A stretch of 64,000 nt of DNA from Anthostomella pinea (taxonomy: Eukaryota; Ascomycota; Sordariomycetes; Xylariales; Xylariaceae): positions 1,922,001 through 1,986,000 of the forward strand of contig CAUWAG010000004.1 of the NCBI GenBank assembly GCA_963556695.1, in the 5' to 3' direction. Made by a program: the position numbers and the translations under genes. How positions within the stretch are numbered: the stretch's first letter is position 1; each line of letters starts with the position of its first letter. Of this stretch, positions 45,116 through 55,431 are shown in pieces. The notes under the pieces were generated by a model, which worked only from the letters and a program-made list of their open reading frames with translations, was not told where the DNA came from and ran no database searches.

Positions 45116-46135
45116 ATGGAGAACCTGCTGTCCCTCGCCTTCGACAACCTCTCCTCCTTCGACGGCCCCAAGATCCGCAAGGGCCTGAAGCAGGTCGAGG
45201 GCCTGCTGGCCAACATCTGCCTGTCACGCCAGCAACCAAACAGCAAGGACAAGGGCCGCCGCGCCTCGACTGTCGCCAAGGATCCGGGACAACAGGACCA
45301 GAGCCAGGAGCCGCCCCCGACGAAGACGCTGTCCGAGCTCACCGACGACCCGGCCTTCTACGAGTTCTTCAAGCTGCAGGAGGGCTTCGAGTGGAACGTC
45401 GCCATGCGCCTCGTCACCACCCTCGACCGGCTGCTGGCTAAGGGCGGCGACGGATCAAACGACCTGCTGATGCTGAGCGCGCTGGACTTGATCCAGGGCG
45501 TCATGCTGCTGCACCCGCCCAGCAAGGCGCTGTTCTCGCGCGAGATGTGCATGAACGTGAGTAGTCGAACCTCACCACCTCAACAATGAACCCGTTGGGT
45601 TTAGTAGAACTGGACGTAAAGCTAACCGCACCGCGCAAACTCGCAGATGCTCCTCGACCTCCTCGAGCCCGACTTCTGCCCCGCGATCCAGTCCGCGACG
45701 CTCCTCACGCTCGTGACGGCCCTGATCGACACACCACAAAACACGCGCACCTTCGAGAACCTGGACGGGCTGCTGGCCGTGACGTCGCTCTTCCGGTCGC
45801 GCGGCACCAGCCGCGACGTCAAGCTCAAGCTAATCGAGTTCCTGTACTTCTACCTCATGCCCGAGGTCCCCTCGATCCCGAGCGCCGTCGTCCGCGACTC
45901 GGTCCCGGGCCTGCTGCAGCGCAGCCCTAGCAAGCTCGCCAAGGCCTTCTCCGGGTTCGCCAACGGCAACGGCGGCGAGGGCACAAGCCGCCGGCGCCCG
46001 CGCTCCGACAGCGACGACTGCCAGACCCGCAGCCAGGAGGAGAAGCAGCTCCTGCTGGGCCGCCATCTGAATAGTGTCGAGGAGCTGGTCAAGGACCTGA
46101 GACAGTCGACGCCCTTTGGCGGAGTCGTGTGCTGA
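45116..46135 (+). CDS. Septation initiation network protein, CDC14/SID1-binding type
   Basis: Two exons, 45116-45556 and 45647-46135, give 309 aa. The 90-bp intron (GTGAGT...GCAG) contains GCTAAC. The protein begins MENLLSLAFDNLSSFDGPKI and contains the family blocks YEFFKLQEGFEWNVA, LLLDLLEPDFCPAIQSATLLTLV, NTRTFENLDGLLAVTSLFR and VKLKLIEFLYFYLMPE. This is the cell-division protein CDC14 family of S. pombe (PF08045), the non-catalytic partner of the Sid1 kinase. It is not the Cdc14 phosphatase. The complex works at the spindle pole body to trigger septum formation. A Ser-Pro stretch and basic RRRPRSDSDD near residue 265 are candidate regulatory sites. Confidence 0.9.
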
Positions 46136-46548
46136 CGGGATGGCTCTCCAGAGTGCAACGCTCTCCAGAGCATCCGTTTACACCACGAGATGTTCCTTGT
46201 TCCTTTGGCGTTGCGTTGATTTACTGGCGGCGTAAGGTCATGGATAGTGAGCTCAAGGAGGACTTTTAGGCCCATTGGACTTCTTTGTTGCCTTGCATCA
46301 TCACCATGCATATAGTGCAGTGTATTTCCCATGTGGAGTTCCGGTCCAGGAAAAAGGCGTTTAGTCCGTTCGGTAGATGATTGGAGTTCGAGTGAGGGAA
46401 AGCAAAGGGGGTTGCTACATCGCATTAAGTGCGCATTTGTCAAGAGTCATGAATTACATGTACTTTTTACTGTCAGTACAATACACCAGAAGAAATCAAT
46501 CATGTCCACATTACAAGCTTCCATCGTGACTTGGTACATACACAGTCA
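46136..46548. other. Intergenic between convergent genes
   Basis: 3' regions of the CDC14-type gene and the surface-protein gene. Nothing else seen. Confidence 0.4.
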
Positions 46549-48102
46549 TTACGGTCCCATCCCCGGTGTCGGCGACGACGGCCCTATGCTCCGCCGCTGA
46601 CTGGCCTCCTCTGGGCTCAGCGGCGACGGACTCCCGGGACTACCATACAGCTCGAAAGGGCCGAACCCTCCTTCCCTCTCGCCCTCCTGTTGTGCAGGCG
46701 TGACGCCGATCATCGGCGTCGCATACACACTCGCCGCCGGCGTGGCCCCCTCGCCCTCACCCAACGGCGCAGCCTCGCCCAGTCCCCTATCCTTCTCCGC
46801 AACGCGCGAGTCGATCTCGACCGGCAGGCGAATGTCATCCGGCCCCAGTGGCGCCCCACTCGCATCGAACCGCCCCGTGCCACCCGACGGCATCCCCGGC
46901 GTCGTCATCGGGTCCGCATCCGTATCCGTGTAGGGTCCCATGACGGGTTCGGGGCCGAAATAGTCATATACGAGGCCGGACTGATGGGGTCTTGCCGCCC
47001 CGCCGCTTGTCGGTCCGCTGACGTCGGACAGTGTGGCTGCGCCCAAGGCGCCTGGACGTCCCGCGTAGGGGAACGGCGACATCATGCCTTGCGACATCAT
47101 GCCTTGCGACATCTCGTCGTCGTCGTCGCCCGGTCGGCGATTGTTGTTCGCGTTGGCAGCCGCGGCCGCCGAGGCGCGCGCGTAGCGGGCGTCAGACCGG
47201 CGTCTGAGACAGAACCAGGTCAGACCCCCGATCACGAGCGCGGCGCCAATGGCAACCCCGGCGCCCACCCCGGCCTTGGCCTGCGAGCTCAGGCCACTGG
47301 AGTCACTGTCCGTGACGGTGATGTTGGGCGCGCAGAGGCGCGCCGTCGACGTCGCGGCCATGATCTGGTAGGTGCAGGTCGACCCGAAGTCGCAGCAGCC
47401 GCCACCGCCGATGGAGGCGTCGCAGGTGATCTGCGAGGTGGTGCAGCCGACGGGTATGATGGAGACGAGGGTCGATATCGACGGGGACGAGGTGGCGGAT
47501 GCGATGCAGAGGTTTGAGGATGCGCATGCCTCCCCGTAGGCGCAGCACTGGTTACCGAAGGCGGCCTGACAGCTGAACGAGGAGCTGCTGCAGGCTCGGG
47601 GGCAGCACGCGGGCACAGGAATTTCGGTTAAGATGAAGGTCGCTTCGACGCTCGGTGTGCCGCCGTTCCCGTCCCCTCCTGTGCTCGCGATCGTTGTCGT
47701 GACCGGGATGGAACTTGTCGATGTCGAGTTGCAGTAGCGGGTATCCTCCACACAAGGCGTGTCCGGGCAATCGTAGCCAAGGGAACAGCACGAGATCGCC
47801 CACTCTTTGTTTACGTAGCAGTACTTGTCGTTCCCGCAGCAGTATTGGCCGCCGTCCAGCCCGATGTCGAGGCAGCTGTGGTTGCCCGACGGGCACTGCT
47901 TGATGTCCTGGCGCTGGTTAAGCCGATGCGCCGATGTGCCTTCCCTGAACCAGCGCGGCGCAAGCTTATTGGGCACAAGGGCGCCATTGTTGACGGCCGC
48001 GAGTCTGGGGTTGGCAATCGCGGCTCTTGTGAGGGTCGAGAGAAAGGTCGTCGCAAGCAGCAGCCCTGCTACGAAGGCTGAGTGACGGTTGGGTACCACC
48101 AT
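46549..48102 (-). CDS. Cys-rich single-pass surface protein with large cytoplasmic tail
   Basis: A 517-aa single-exon protein. An N-terminal hydrophobic signal (residues 10-28, FVAGLLLATTFLSTLTRAA) is followed by several Cys clusters (SGNHSCLDIG...QYCCGNDKYCYV, SCCSLGYDCPDTPC, ACCPRACSSSSFSCQ, CCAYGEAC, GGGCCDFGSTC), linked by Ser/Thr-rich spacers. A transmembrane helix near 285-307 (AGVGAGVAIGAALVIGGLTWFCLRRR) precedes a 200-residue Pro/Gly-rich cytoplasmic part with MSQGMMSQGMM direct repeats. The layout, Cys-rich ectodomain plus one TM plus long tail, is common among fungal wall-associated sensors and adhesion-type proteins, but I cannot assign a named family. Signal and TM predict plasma membrane. 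Confidence 0.72.
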   Translation of the reverse strand: MVVPNRHSAFVAGLLLATTFLSTLTRAAIANPRLAAVNNGALVPNKLAPRWFREGTSAHRLNQRQDIKQCPSGNHSCLDIGLDGGQYCCGNDKYCYVNKEWAISCCSLGYDCPDTPCVEDTRYCNSTSTSSIPVTTTIASTGGDGNGGTPSVEATFILTEIPVPACCPRACSSSSFSCQAAFGNQCCAYGEACASSNLCIASATSSPSISTLVSIIPVGCTTSQITCDASIGGGGCCDFGSTCTYQIMAATSTARLCAPNITVTDSDSSGLSSQAKAGVGAGVAIGAALVIGGLTWFCLRRRSDARYARASAAAAANANNNRRPGDDDDEMSQGMMSQGMMSPFPYAGRPGALGAATLSDVSGPTSGGAARPHQSGLVYDYFGPEPVMGPYTDTDADPMTTPGMPSGGTGRFDASGAPLGPDDIRLPVEIDSRVAEKDRGLGEAAPLGEGEGATPAASVYATPMIGVTPAQQEGEREGGFGPFELYGSPGSPSPLSPEEASQRRSIGPSSPTPGMGP

Positions 48103-49193
48103 TGCGCGCTATAGGGCGGAGAGCCTTATTACAACCCGGCGATGGGCGCAAATGGGGTGGAATACATAAGAAGTTGAAACCCAATCACAATCTCATCGGC
48201 ACTGCAACAGCGCCGGTTTCAAGCTGCTGAAAACTGAGAAGGAAAGATAGAACGTCGACGAAGAGACATAACCAGCGATCACGACATGTAGGTAGTAATC
48301 GCCAACACACCAATCACACATGCAGCCAGAGCCGCCGCCCATTGCGTCAAAAAGGCGGCAAAATTTAGATATCCTAACCTGTTGGTTGCGCTCCGGCGGC
48401 GGGAAGCCTTGCCCACTTGGGCTTACATGACATCTTCTTCGCAGGGTCTACTGACCCTTCGCGACCAACGGGGGCGGGGGAAAGGGCCTCGAAGAGAAGA
48501 CGAAGTACCTATGTTGCGCCTCACCCCTCAGATGTATGTCAGACAGCCTGCATATGGGAGGTTGCATCGCAGCCGATATATCGATCAAGAGGGGCTAAGA
48601 TCGCCAGTGCAACGTCCCAGCTTGGGAGGAGGTTTCGGGGTTGCCTGATGAGAGTCCTGGCAGTGAGTCCCCAAAGGTTGCTGAACACATATATTCTCAT
48701 CCGTAGCTGCAGACATGAAGTGGATGTCCAAAATATCGGAAGTTGGGAAATGCACTGATGATTTCGGGAGTGGCTGATGCACACAAACAACTGTGGCGCT
48801 TGCACGTGGTGGTTGCTTACGACCGCTGTGGCTTAAAATGACGCTCGAGGGACGACAAAGTTCTCATTGAAACTTAAAGAAGTCATCCACACCCCTTAGG
48901 CTGTGAGAGCAGTTCGCAGTTGGGAGGTCGTGAGAAAGAAAAGGGGCTCAGAAGAGCCGACACAGCCCCTCCCATCGCATCAGTCCTCTCTCTTTCAAGA
49001 TCTGTCGACATGGAATATCGAGGTCAACACAGCATGAAAGACCTGCGCGCCTCGGGGGCCCTAGGCTGGGCTCATGCGACGGAAAGTGTCGGACAATATC
49101 TACAAGGCATAGTAGGTGCCATACAATGGACTCATAAGACTCGGCGCTGACAGCTGCCTTATAGATCCCCAGTGTCTGCCGAGCTAGAATTAA
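48103..49193. other. Intergenic, no gene recognised
   Basis: Contains the promoter of the surface-protein gene on the left. No other supported feature. Confidence 0.35.
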
Positions 49194-50006
49194 GTGAGCA
49201 AAGATGCGAGAGCGTCGTATTTCGCGCTTCTTGGGGTCTCAATGACTGACAGTCTCAGGGGCCTCCACCGCCATACCTCCAGTGAAGACAAGACAGACCC
49301 TAAGAAAGTAGTGACCACCTCTTTTTATGATCGCCGGAATCTTCACGTCGCGACGTGCCATGCCCACGGTGATGGCACATGGAAATTGTTCTTCTCGAGC
49401 CATGGCCATGACGAACTACAGAAGTTAGGCCTATCAGCTCCGGATGAAGGACGACCAGAGCCGAAAGTAACGGTGAAGGAATCGGTCACCAGCTGTGGCC
49501 ATATTACTCACCATGGGGAGATGATCACTAAACCTCGTGGTTGTCTAGCTACAGTGGCTATTAACAATGACGAAGCGCATCGCCTCTCTGCCCAGGACTC
49601 TGGCACTGCCCTTCGCCAGCCGGCGGCGAATCAGAAACCACAGGCGAAGATGCAACGGGACCCTCAGATTATCCCAGCAAATACGAACCATGAACCACCA
49701 AACCAGTCATCGCCGACGAGGAAGAACCCTTCCGTCAATCACATTCTCAAAACCCCCAATAAAGAGCCGCTCCCATTCGCACGCGACGCCAAGACACACC
49801 TTTTAGACACTGAGCAACTGCAGCTGGCATCAGACCTAGCGAAACCAGATCTCAAGGGGAAGGAACAGCGGGCACTGTTCCAGAGACTGAAATCGATGCC
49901 CCCTGATTACCAGGAGCAGATCCTAGAGCGCTCGAAGGTCATCAAGTCCCGTGCCAGTACCGAAGCGGGGACTGAGACAGATGATAATGTGAACATGGGG
50001 TTATGA
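49194..50006 (+). CDS. Hypothetical 270-aa protein
   Basis: An open plus-strand frame. The second half is strongly charged and Pro/Lys-rich (TRKNPSVNHILKTPNKEPLPF), with a helical C-terminus (SDLAKPDLKGKEQRALFQRLKSMPPDYQEQILERSKVI). The first third contains HVATCHAHGDGTWKLFFSSHGHDEL. I do not recognise a domain. The alternative start Met 17 (49242) is possible. Frame length is the main support; a chance ORF or a remnant of a larger gene cannot be excluded. Confidence 0.45.
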   Translation: MSKDARASYFALLGVSMTDSLRGLHRHTSSEDKTDPKKVVTTSFYDRRNLHVATCHAHGDGTWKLFFSSHGHDELQKLGLSAPDEGRPEPKVTVKESVTSCGHITHHGEMITKPRGCLATVAINNDEAHRLSAQDSGTALRQPAANQKPQAKMQRDPQIIPANTNHEPPNQSSPTRKNPSVNHILKTPNKEPLPFARDAKTHLLDTEQLQLASDLAKPDLKGKEQRALFQRLKSMPPDYQEQILERSKVIKSRASTEAGTETDDNVNMGL

Positions 50007-50478
50007 ACATTTGGGTGTCATGAGCTACGATCTGGACACGAGACCTTTTGGTACTATACACTGAACCCTCATAAGTCTCCGTACACGACCCTTCCAGCAA
50101 GCAACGGTATATTCATGAAATCAAAATAAGCACACCGGGATAAGCAGTTTGATCTTTATTTACCATGCTTGACGCTTATTCCAGGGCGCTTATCCCAGTA
50201 TTTCCAACTCTCCCGCTGGTGGTCTGGAATCTTGCCAACATGCGCGTACGGAGACTTATGAGGGCTGAGTGTATCATGCCAGCAGGTATCTCATGAGCAC
50301 GAAGACTGAGGTTTTCTCAATGGAGACGTTCTATTTCTAGCATCAAATGACAAATTCCACGACAGAGTAATCCCAATCACTAGTAGCACATTTCCGCCTA
50401 CGACCTGCACCATCCTTGCTAGCCTCTCGGCCAGGAGGTCGGCCTCCGCCTGTCATAATCCATCACAAGGAGATATCG

Positions 50479-51544
50479 TCAAACGACTGATGAGATACAC
50501 GGTTGAATACGTTCGAGCTCCTCAAGAAGCTCCTCGAAAAACGAAACCTGGACCTGTTGACCCCATTTCCCAGTAACATGGCGTGCGGGGCTTCGAAGTC
50601 TGTCAGGCCCAAGGAATTCAACGACAACCAGAACATAGGGGTACTCACCTTTGGACACGACAGTTTGTCAGATATTGACCATTGCTTTCCGGTCCCGCCA
50701 ACAGACCATGAACCAGAGCGCGGCTGCCCTCCTCGGTCGAACGAGCGAGGAGACTCTCGAAAACTCTGAATCCGGCGCTATCCTGAGTCTCCCTCGCCAG
50801 TCCGGACTTGCAGAAACTCGGATTCGGCGTGTTGATGATGCATGATCCCTTGCCGGAGGATTCGGTCCTCTTGGCGAACTCGCGTATGGCATAGATGACG
50901 AGCAACTTGGTCAGCGGGTATCGGCCAGCCATGTCTGCCTTCTGGGGATCGTTCAGCCGGTCCATAATGCGTTGGTCTCCAGGTGTCAGCTCCGCGACGG
51001 GGGCCATATAGTGCAGCGCGCTGTTCGGGATCACAAAGCGACACAGATTGCCGGTCTGCTTGCCGGACTCTCGCATCTTCGGAAGGAGAAGCAGATACAA
51101 CAGGAAGGTGCTGATGACGTTGACGTTGAGGTTCTTCTCCTTTCCCTCACTCAGGCTGAATTTGGTCGTCATGAGACCCGCGTTGGCCATGACACCATCG
51201 AGGCGAGGAAGCTGGGAAGCGCGACTGGCGAACGACTTGACAGATTCGTAGTTGTCCATGTCGATGGGCCAAACTTCAATGGATGACTCCGGTCGACCAC
51301 TCTCGGCGAGTATCTTCTTCTTCGCCTCGTCACCCTTGGCTGTAGTTCGTACAGCCATGATCAGTTTTCCCACACCAAGACGGGCCAAGTGGCGGGTGGC
51401 CTCAAAGCCAAGGCCGGTGTTTGAGCCGGTGACTATGATGACCTGCTTCGAGAGGTCTGAGTTGCCATCTGGAATGGGGAGGCTGACGAAAGCCTTGCCG
51501 TAGATGACGGAGCCCATGCCATGAAGCCCTGAAAGAACAGCCAT
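50479..51544 (-). CDS. Short-chain dehydrogenase/reductase (WW-domain oxidoreductase-like)
   Basis: Two minus-strand exons, 51544-50649 and 50599-50479, with a 49-bp intron, give 338 aa. Cofactor motif TGSNTGLG (39-46), NAG (121-123), the Ser175 region IPNSALHY and YPLTK (Tyr209, Lys213) are the classical SDR signature, so the enzyme should be catalytically competent with NAD(P)H. The short last exon, joined through the intron, ends VQVSFFEELLEELERIQ, a typical C-terminal helix of this fungal SDR group. Without this splice the protein ends after CRVQR. The role in metabolism is unknown. Its 5' end faces the Zn2Cys6 pseudogene at 52.0 kb. Confidence 0.85.
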
Positions 51545-52038
51545 GACGGTTTCTTCGGTCTGTGAGTGTATCGGAGGTGGGGTTTGGCGTCGATAGTGCA
51601 GAGCAGAGAACTTGGGTGTGATGAGGCTACTCGGCCAGATCCCGTGGGAGACACCATCTTATATATGCTTCGTCAATCTTGAAGCGTCCTCAATGAACGT
51701 TGTTAGAGAGAGGACTTAATACGTCCTTCTCCTAGCGTACTCGGTACACTAGGTAGCCAGCAACAGCCTGGCAGGCCTAAGATAGGGGGCGCAGCCAAGA
51801 CGCTGATTGGTTGGTATTAATCCCGTGACCCCACTCCGTCAGAGGAGTTAATATCTCCGCGCACCTCACCTCCATCCATACCACCTGTCTTTGAGTCAGA
51901 GCAGCGCATATCAACACACTATTCCCGGAGCAACATCAAAGCCGTCACGCAAGGTCTACGCTTCTTTCTCTACTTCTTGTCAACCTGACATGATGCTAGT
52001 CAGGTAGCTTGTGGACACCCCCAAGACCCACGGCTACC
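51545..52038. promoter_or_regulatory. Divergent intergenic region SDR / Zn2Cys6 regulator
   Basis: 494 bp shared by two head-to-head genes, so a common control region is plausible. It includes the TATA-like element above and a CGG-poor, AT-mixed sequence without a palindromic CGG pair that I can point to. Confidence 0.4.
51659..51666 (-). promoter_or_regulatory. TATA-like element upstream of the SDR gene
   Basis: TATATAAG on the minus strand, about 115 bp before the start codon at 51544. Inferred from position only. Confidence 0.4.
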
Positions 52039-52365
52039 ATGGATTCTGGCACGGGGAGGAAGGAAAAGCGAAACCGGGCCCCCGTGTCGTGCGAGCCATG
52101 CCGGTCTCGAAAGTATGTCATATTGACATTGCCCCAATGCGAAAGCTCGGAGTAAGCTTATAAGTGCACCGGCAGACTGAAATGCGATCGCGGTTTACCG
52201 TGCGATACGTGCGTCAGATGGAACAAGTCATCCATCTGTCGCTATGCCGCCAACGCCGCTCGGGGAAGGACTACACCCTCCAACAGCGTCATCTACAGGA
52301 CAGACTGAACACGCTGGAGAGTCTAGTATCCTCCTTTGTATCGGGCGACGCCGTCATCCAACCTG

Positions 52366-52859
52366 TTTGTTTGTTTGTTTGTTTTGTATTTAACGTGGGG
52401 GGTAGCTCCTCAGTAGTGCAAACCACGCCTCCCAGAGCCTCTGCATCGCAGGGTTGTGGAGGTCTCAAGATAATAAGTACAGTCAGTCCCGCTCACGGGC
52501 CCATCCCCGTTGTTGCGGCGGTATGACCTTGGGGTCATCCATCTGGTCCTTCGAGAAAAGCTATCTATCAGGGACAGATTGTTGAAAAGAACTTGCTCTT
52601 CTCCACGAATTTTGCCCATTCTGTGCTCCTCTCCCCTAAGTATTGTAAACAAGCTGTCCTAAGCGAGTACCTAGGCAGTAGCCGATTTTTCCCCAGTCTC
52701 TTACAAAAGAAAATATGTTGTGGTGTTTTCTTCTCACCACAACTGCAATGGTCATTTGAGTCTGTATGCCCAAAGCGTTCATGGTATCTGGCAAAGTCGC
52801 CATGTCCAGATCTGGCCGCTAGAAGTCTGTGTAAAGTACTCCTCTTAAAAGATATCAGA
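52366..52859 (-). mobile_element. 5'-truncated Tad-like LINE insertion with 13-bp target duplication
   Basis: Inserted in minus orientation. Both sides carry GTCATCCAACCTG (52353-52365 and 52860-52872). The plus-strand left edge is a (TTTG)n run, i.e. a (CAAA)n tail on the element strand. The internal minus frame encodes the end of ORF2 (SGHGDFARYHERFGHTDS, CSCGEKKTPQHIFFCKRL), nearly the same as the copy at 1.9-2.2 kb. Only 494 bp remain, the usual 5' truncation of target-primed reverse transcription. Confidence 0.92.
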
Positions 52860-54247
52860 GTCATCCAACCTGGATCCCAAGCTGTCAGTGTCATTGGCGC
52901 TTCAGCAGCTGATCAATGCAATAGTTCCTCAACGCCAAAGACCACTCTTTCCGGTCAAGACAGAGGGGAGGACGTGATAACTCCAGATACTCCTCATCTA
53001 CGCGAAACTGAAAACGGCCAGATGAATTATATTGACCCCAGTCATTGGTTATCCATTTTTGGAAGACATCAAGGAGGTTCGGGTGCACCTATCCGGGTCC
53101 AACCACCCTCCACCACAGGGAGAGCCCCGATCCGATATCAACCATGTAGAACCGGACGCGAGTTCCTTATTCGGCTCGACTCCAAGTGCGACCCTCGCCG
53201 AGATTCTCAATTCCCTGCCTGCTCAACCCATATGCGACATGCTGCTCTCGTGGTACTTCAATTCCCGGTACATGGTTCTGGGTAAGATGAGCATCTAGCA
53301 CAAACTGAGCGTGGACGCTGAATAGATGACGGCCTAGGTATAATACATCCAGCCAACTTTCAGAACGAGGTATGGGCCATAGTCAAACATTTTTACAGAA
53401 GCGGCTCCTAAAAAGATTTTAGTACGAATCATTCTGGAAGGCACCTTTGGCAGCTTCACCACTCTGGGTAGCCCTCTTGTTCTCTATTCTCAGCATCACG
53501 GTGAGCCTACGTCAGATGGCCAATCCAGCAGAAGCTGTCTCAATGCCCCCTATAAGACTATTGCAACAAAGAGCAGTACAATGTCTTGTTCTCGGGCGGT
53601 ATGCCACCGCCAACGCGTACGCACTTGAGGCTTTTCTGCTTCACCTCCAAAGCTGTTATTTTAGTAATGATGGCCCAGCTGTGAATCTGTGGTTTGAGAT
53701 GGGTACAATCATACAGTTGGCATTCCGAATGGGTTACCATCGCGACCCCAGCAATTTCGCTGGCATCTCCGCATTCGACGGCGAGATGCGGAGGAGACTC
53801 TGGCTCAACATAGTCCAAGTCGAAGCGTTGATGTCCTATCATACGGGTTTTCCGAGCATGATAAACTCTGACTTTTGCGACACCCAGGTTCCCAGGAACT
53901 TGGAATACGCTGATCTCTACACCGGCATGGCAACGTTGCCGCCGGCGAGGCCCCTTTCCGAACGCACTCCTGTTCTTTACACGGTTGTCAAAGCAGGTGT
54001 GATGGCGGTATTCAAGAAGATCGTTGCCCATAACCAAGCGCTTTCAGTACCAGCCTACGGCCGGACCATGGTGCTGGATGCCGAAATGAACCAGGCGTAC
54101 GATAAGGTCCCCGAGGCGTTGAGGCGTCGAGATGTCAACCGCTCCTTCATAGATCCTACCGGCCTCATTCTGGAACGATGCACGATAGAATGCCTTTACC
54201 TCAAGGGACTTATTGTCCTCCACCGGCGATACATCAGTTACGAGATG

Positions 54248-54802
54248 ATTGATTGATTGATTGTATTTATCGTGGGTGCAGTCCCTCAACAGGGCAAACC
54301 ACGCCTCCCAGAGCCATTGCATCGCAAGGTTGTAGAGGTGTCAGTCTAGATACCCTCAGATCCGCGCACGAGCCCATCCTCGCTGTAGCGGTACCAACCT
54401 GGAGTGTCCAGATGGATTTTAGTCAATATCCAAGCACGAGTCTGTCAGAAAAACCTCCTGTCCAGTGACAAAGCGACCCAGTGGACCTCAGTCCTCTGGT
54501 GTACACATTGTTCCAGTAGCCGTTTGATATATGTCGCATTGGTGGGTGAAATAGGTATTTGTTATCTACTGGCGAGGGAAATCATAAAGGGAAAAACCTC
54601 GCAGGAGTGGGTGTTATGGAGACGAGCTGCGTGGCTATCGGGCTCTGTGATAATGGGGCCTCTTTACTGTCGTGTGGTGGTTGTTGACTCGCACAAGCCG
54701 GGTCAGAAGGAGGCCATAGCAGGATTCGAACCCACTTGTTCTCGTCGCCCACCGCACAAACGAGAACACAACCAGGCGCATTTGACCATTGCGCCATACG
54801 GC
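54248..54802 (-). mobile_element. tRNA-headed SINE with LINE-like 3' tail, 13-bp target duplication
   Basis: 555-bp insertion in minus orientation flanked by CAGTTACGAGATG (54235-54247 and 54803-54815). Its 5' end starts at the first base of a tRNA-like region (54711-54803) with A box TGGCGCAATGG and B box GGTTCGAATCC; the acceptor, D and T stems pair well, the anticodon arm does not. A ~400-bp body follows. The 3' ~130 bp match the 3' end of the local LINE (GGGAGGCGTGGTTTGC, then GATAAATACAATC and AATC repeats). This is the structure of a SINE that borrows LINE machinery by sharing its tail. Confidence 0.88.
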
Positions 54803-54803
54803 C
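54711..54803 (-). other. tRNA-like head of the SINE
   Basis: Minus strand: seven-base acceptor stem GGCCGTA/TATGGCC (one G-U), D stem GCGC/GCGC, and a T arm GTGGG-TTCGAAT-CCTGC. The middle part contains a 7-bp hairpin GTTCTCG/CGAGAAC instead of a standard anticodon arm, so I do not assign an amino acid or call it a functional tRNA gene. Confidence 0.75.
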
Positions 54804-55431
54804 AGTTACGAGATGCGGAGCCCCAGGTTTGAGTACTCGCGACACAGCTGCGTCGAGGCTGCCCTCGGCCTCCTTGCCCGTCAGGCAGACCTGCACAAGG
54901 CATGTGAGCCAGGGGGCCGACTCTACGAGGACCGGTGGATGGTTTTCTCGCTGCCCGCACACGACTTCTTGTTGGCAGCCATGGTGGTCTGCTTGGACCT
55001 CTCTGTCCGCATGCGGTCGCGCGAGTCTGCTTTGATGCAAGGGCCGGATCATCAGCAGCAGCTCACAGCAAGAGAGTATCGAGCTCTCCAAACATCTCAG
55101 CGGATATGGTCCGTCCACAGCTCCACATCGCCCGAGACGCGCGTCCCAGCACTGGCGCTCGATCTGATGATCAAGAAGGTCGCCGAGAATGACTCCGGCC
55201 TTTTTGGCATGCATGCCACTCCGTCTGCTGATGCGGCTCCGAGTGGGGGTGCCGAACTGCCCTATGCTGGGCCCATGTCAGATATGATTGACGGGTCTGA
55301 GAACATTGACTGGGTGAGTCCACTACCTGCCGAGATGGGTAAGACGACTAGCCTGCTAACAGACGAAATAGGGGTTGTTGGATCAGTACTTCCTGAATCT
55401 GGATGGTACAGTCACAGACTCTACGTTATAG

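Larger units (their letters stand above)
52039..55431 (+). pseudogene. Zn2Cys6 transcription factor pseudogene, split by a LINE and a SINE
   Basis: Start at ATG 52039. Exon 1 (52039-52112) and the next exon (from 52176, 63-bp intron) encode a zinc cluster, C-x2-C-x6-C-x5-C-x2-C-x8-C, ending SSIC. A stop at 52306 and a frame change follow, then LDRLNTLESL-like QDRLNTLESLV. A LINE insertion (52366-52859) interrupts after the GDAVIQP region. The protein resumes, with a second frame change near 53045 (run of T), and continues through two natural-looking introns (53282-53337; 53370-53422) into the fungal_trans part (ALEAFLLHLQSC, WFEMGTIIQLAFRMGYHRDP, MRRRLWLNIV). A SINE (54248-54802) interrupts again after HRRYISYE, and the C-terminal part runs SPRFEYSRHSC to ENIDW, then one more intron to the stop at 55431. 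Inactivated by both insertions and two frameshifts. Confidence 0.88.

Noticed and set aside
46531..47517. 328-codon plus-strand frame
   Set aside because: Antisense to the Cys-rich surface-protein gene; Arg-rich shadow frame.
54711..54803. Functional tRNA gene on the minus strand
   Set aside because: Acceptor, D and T stems are good but the anticodon arm does not fold normally, and the sequence lies exactly at the 5' end of an insertion with target duplications. It is the SINE head.
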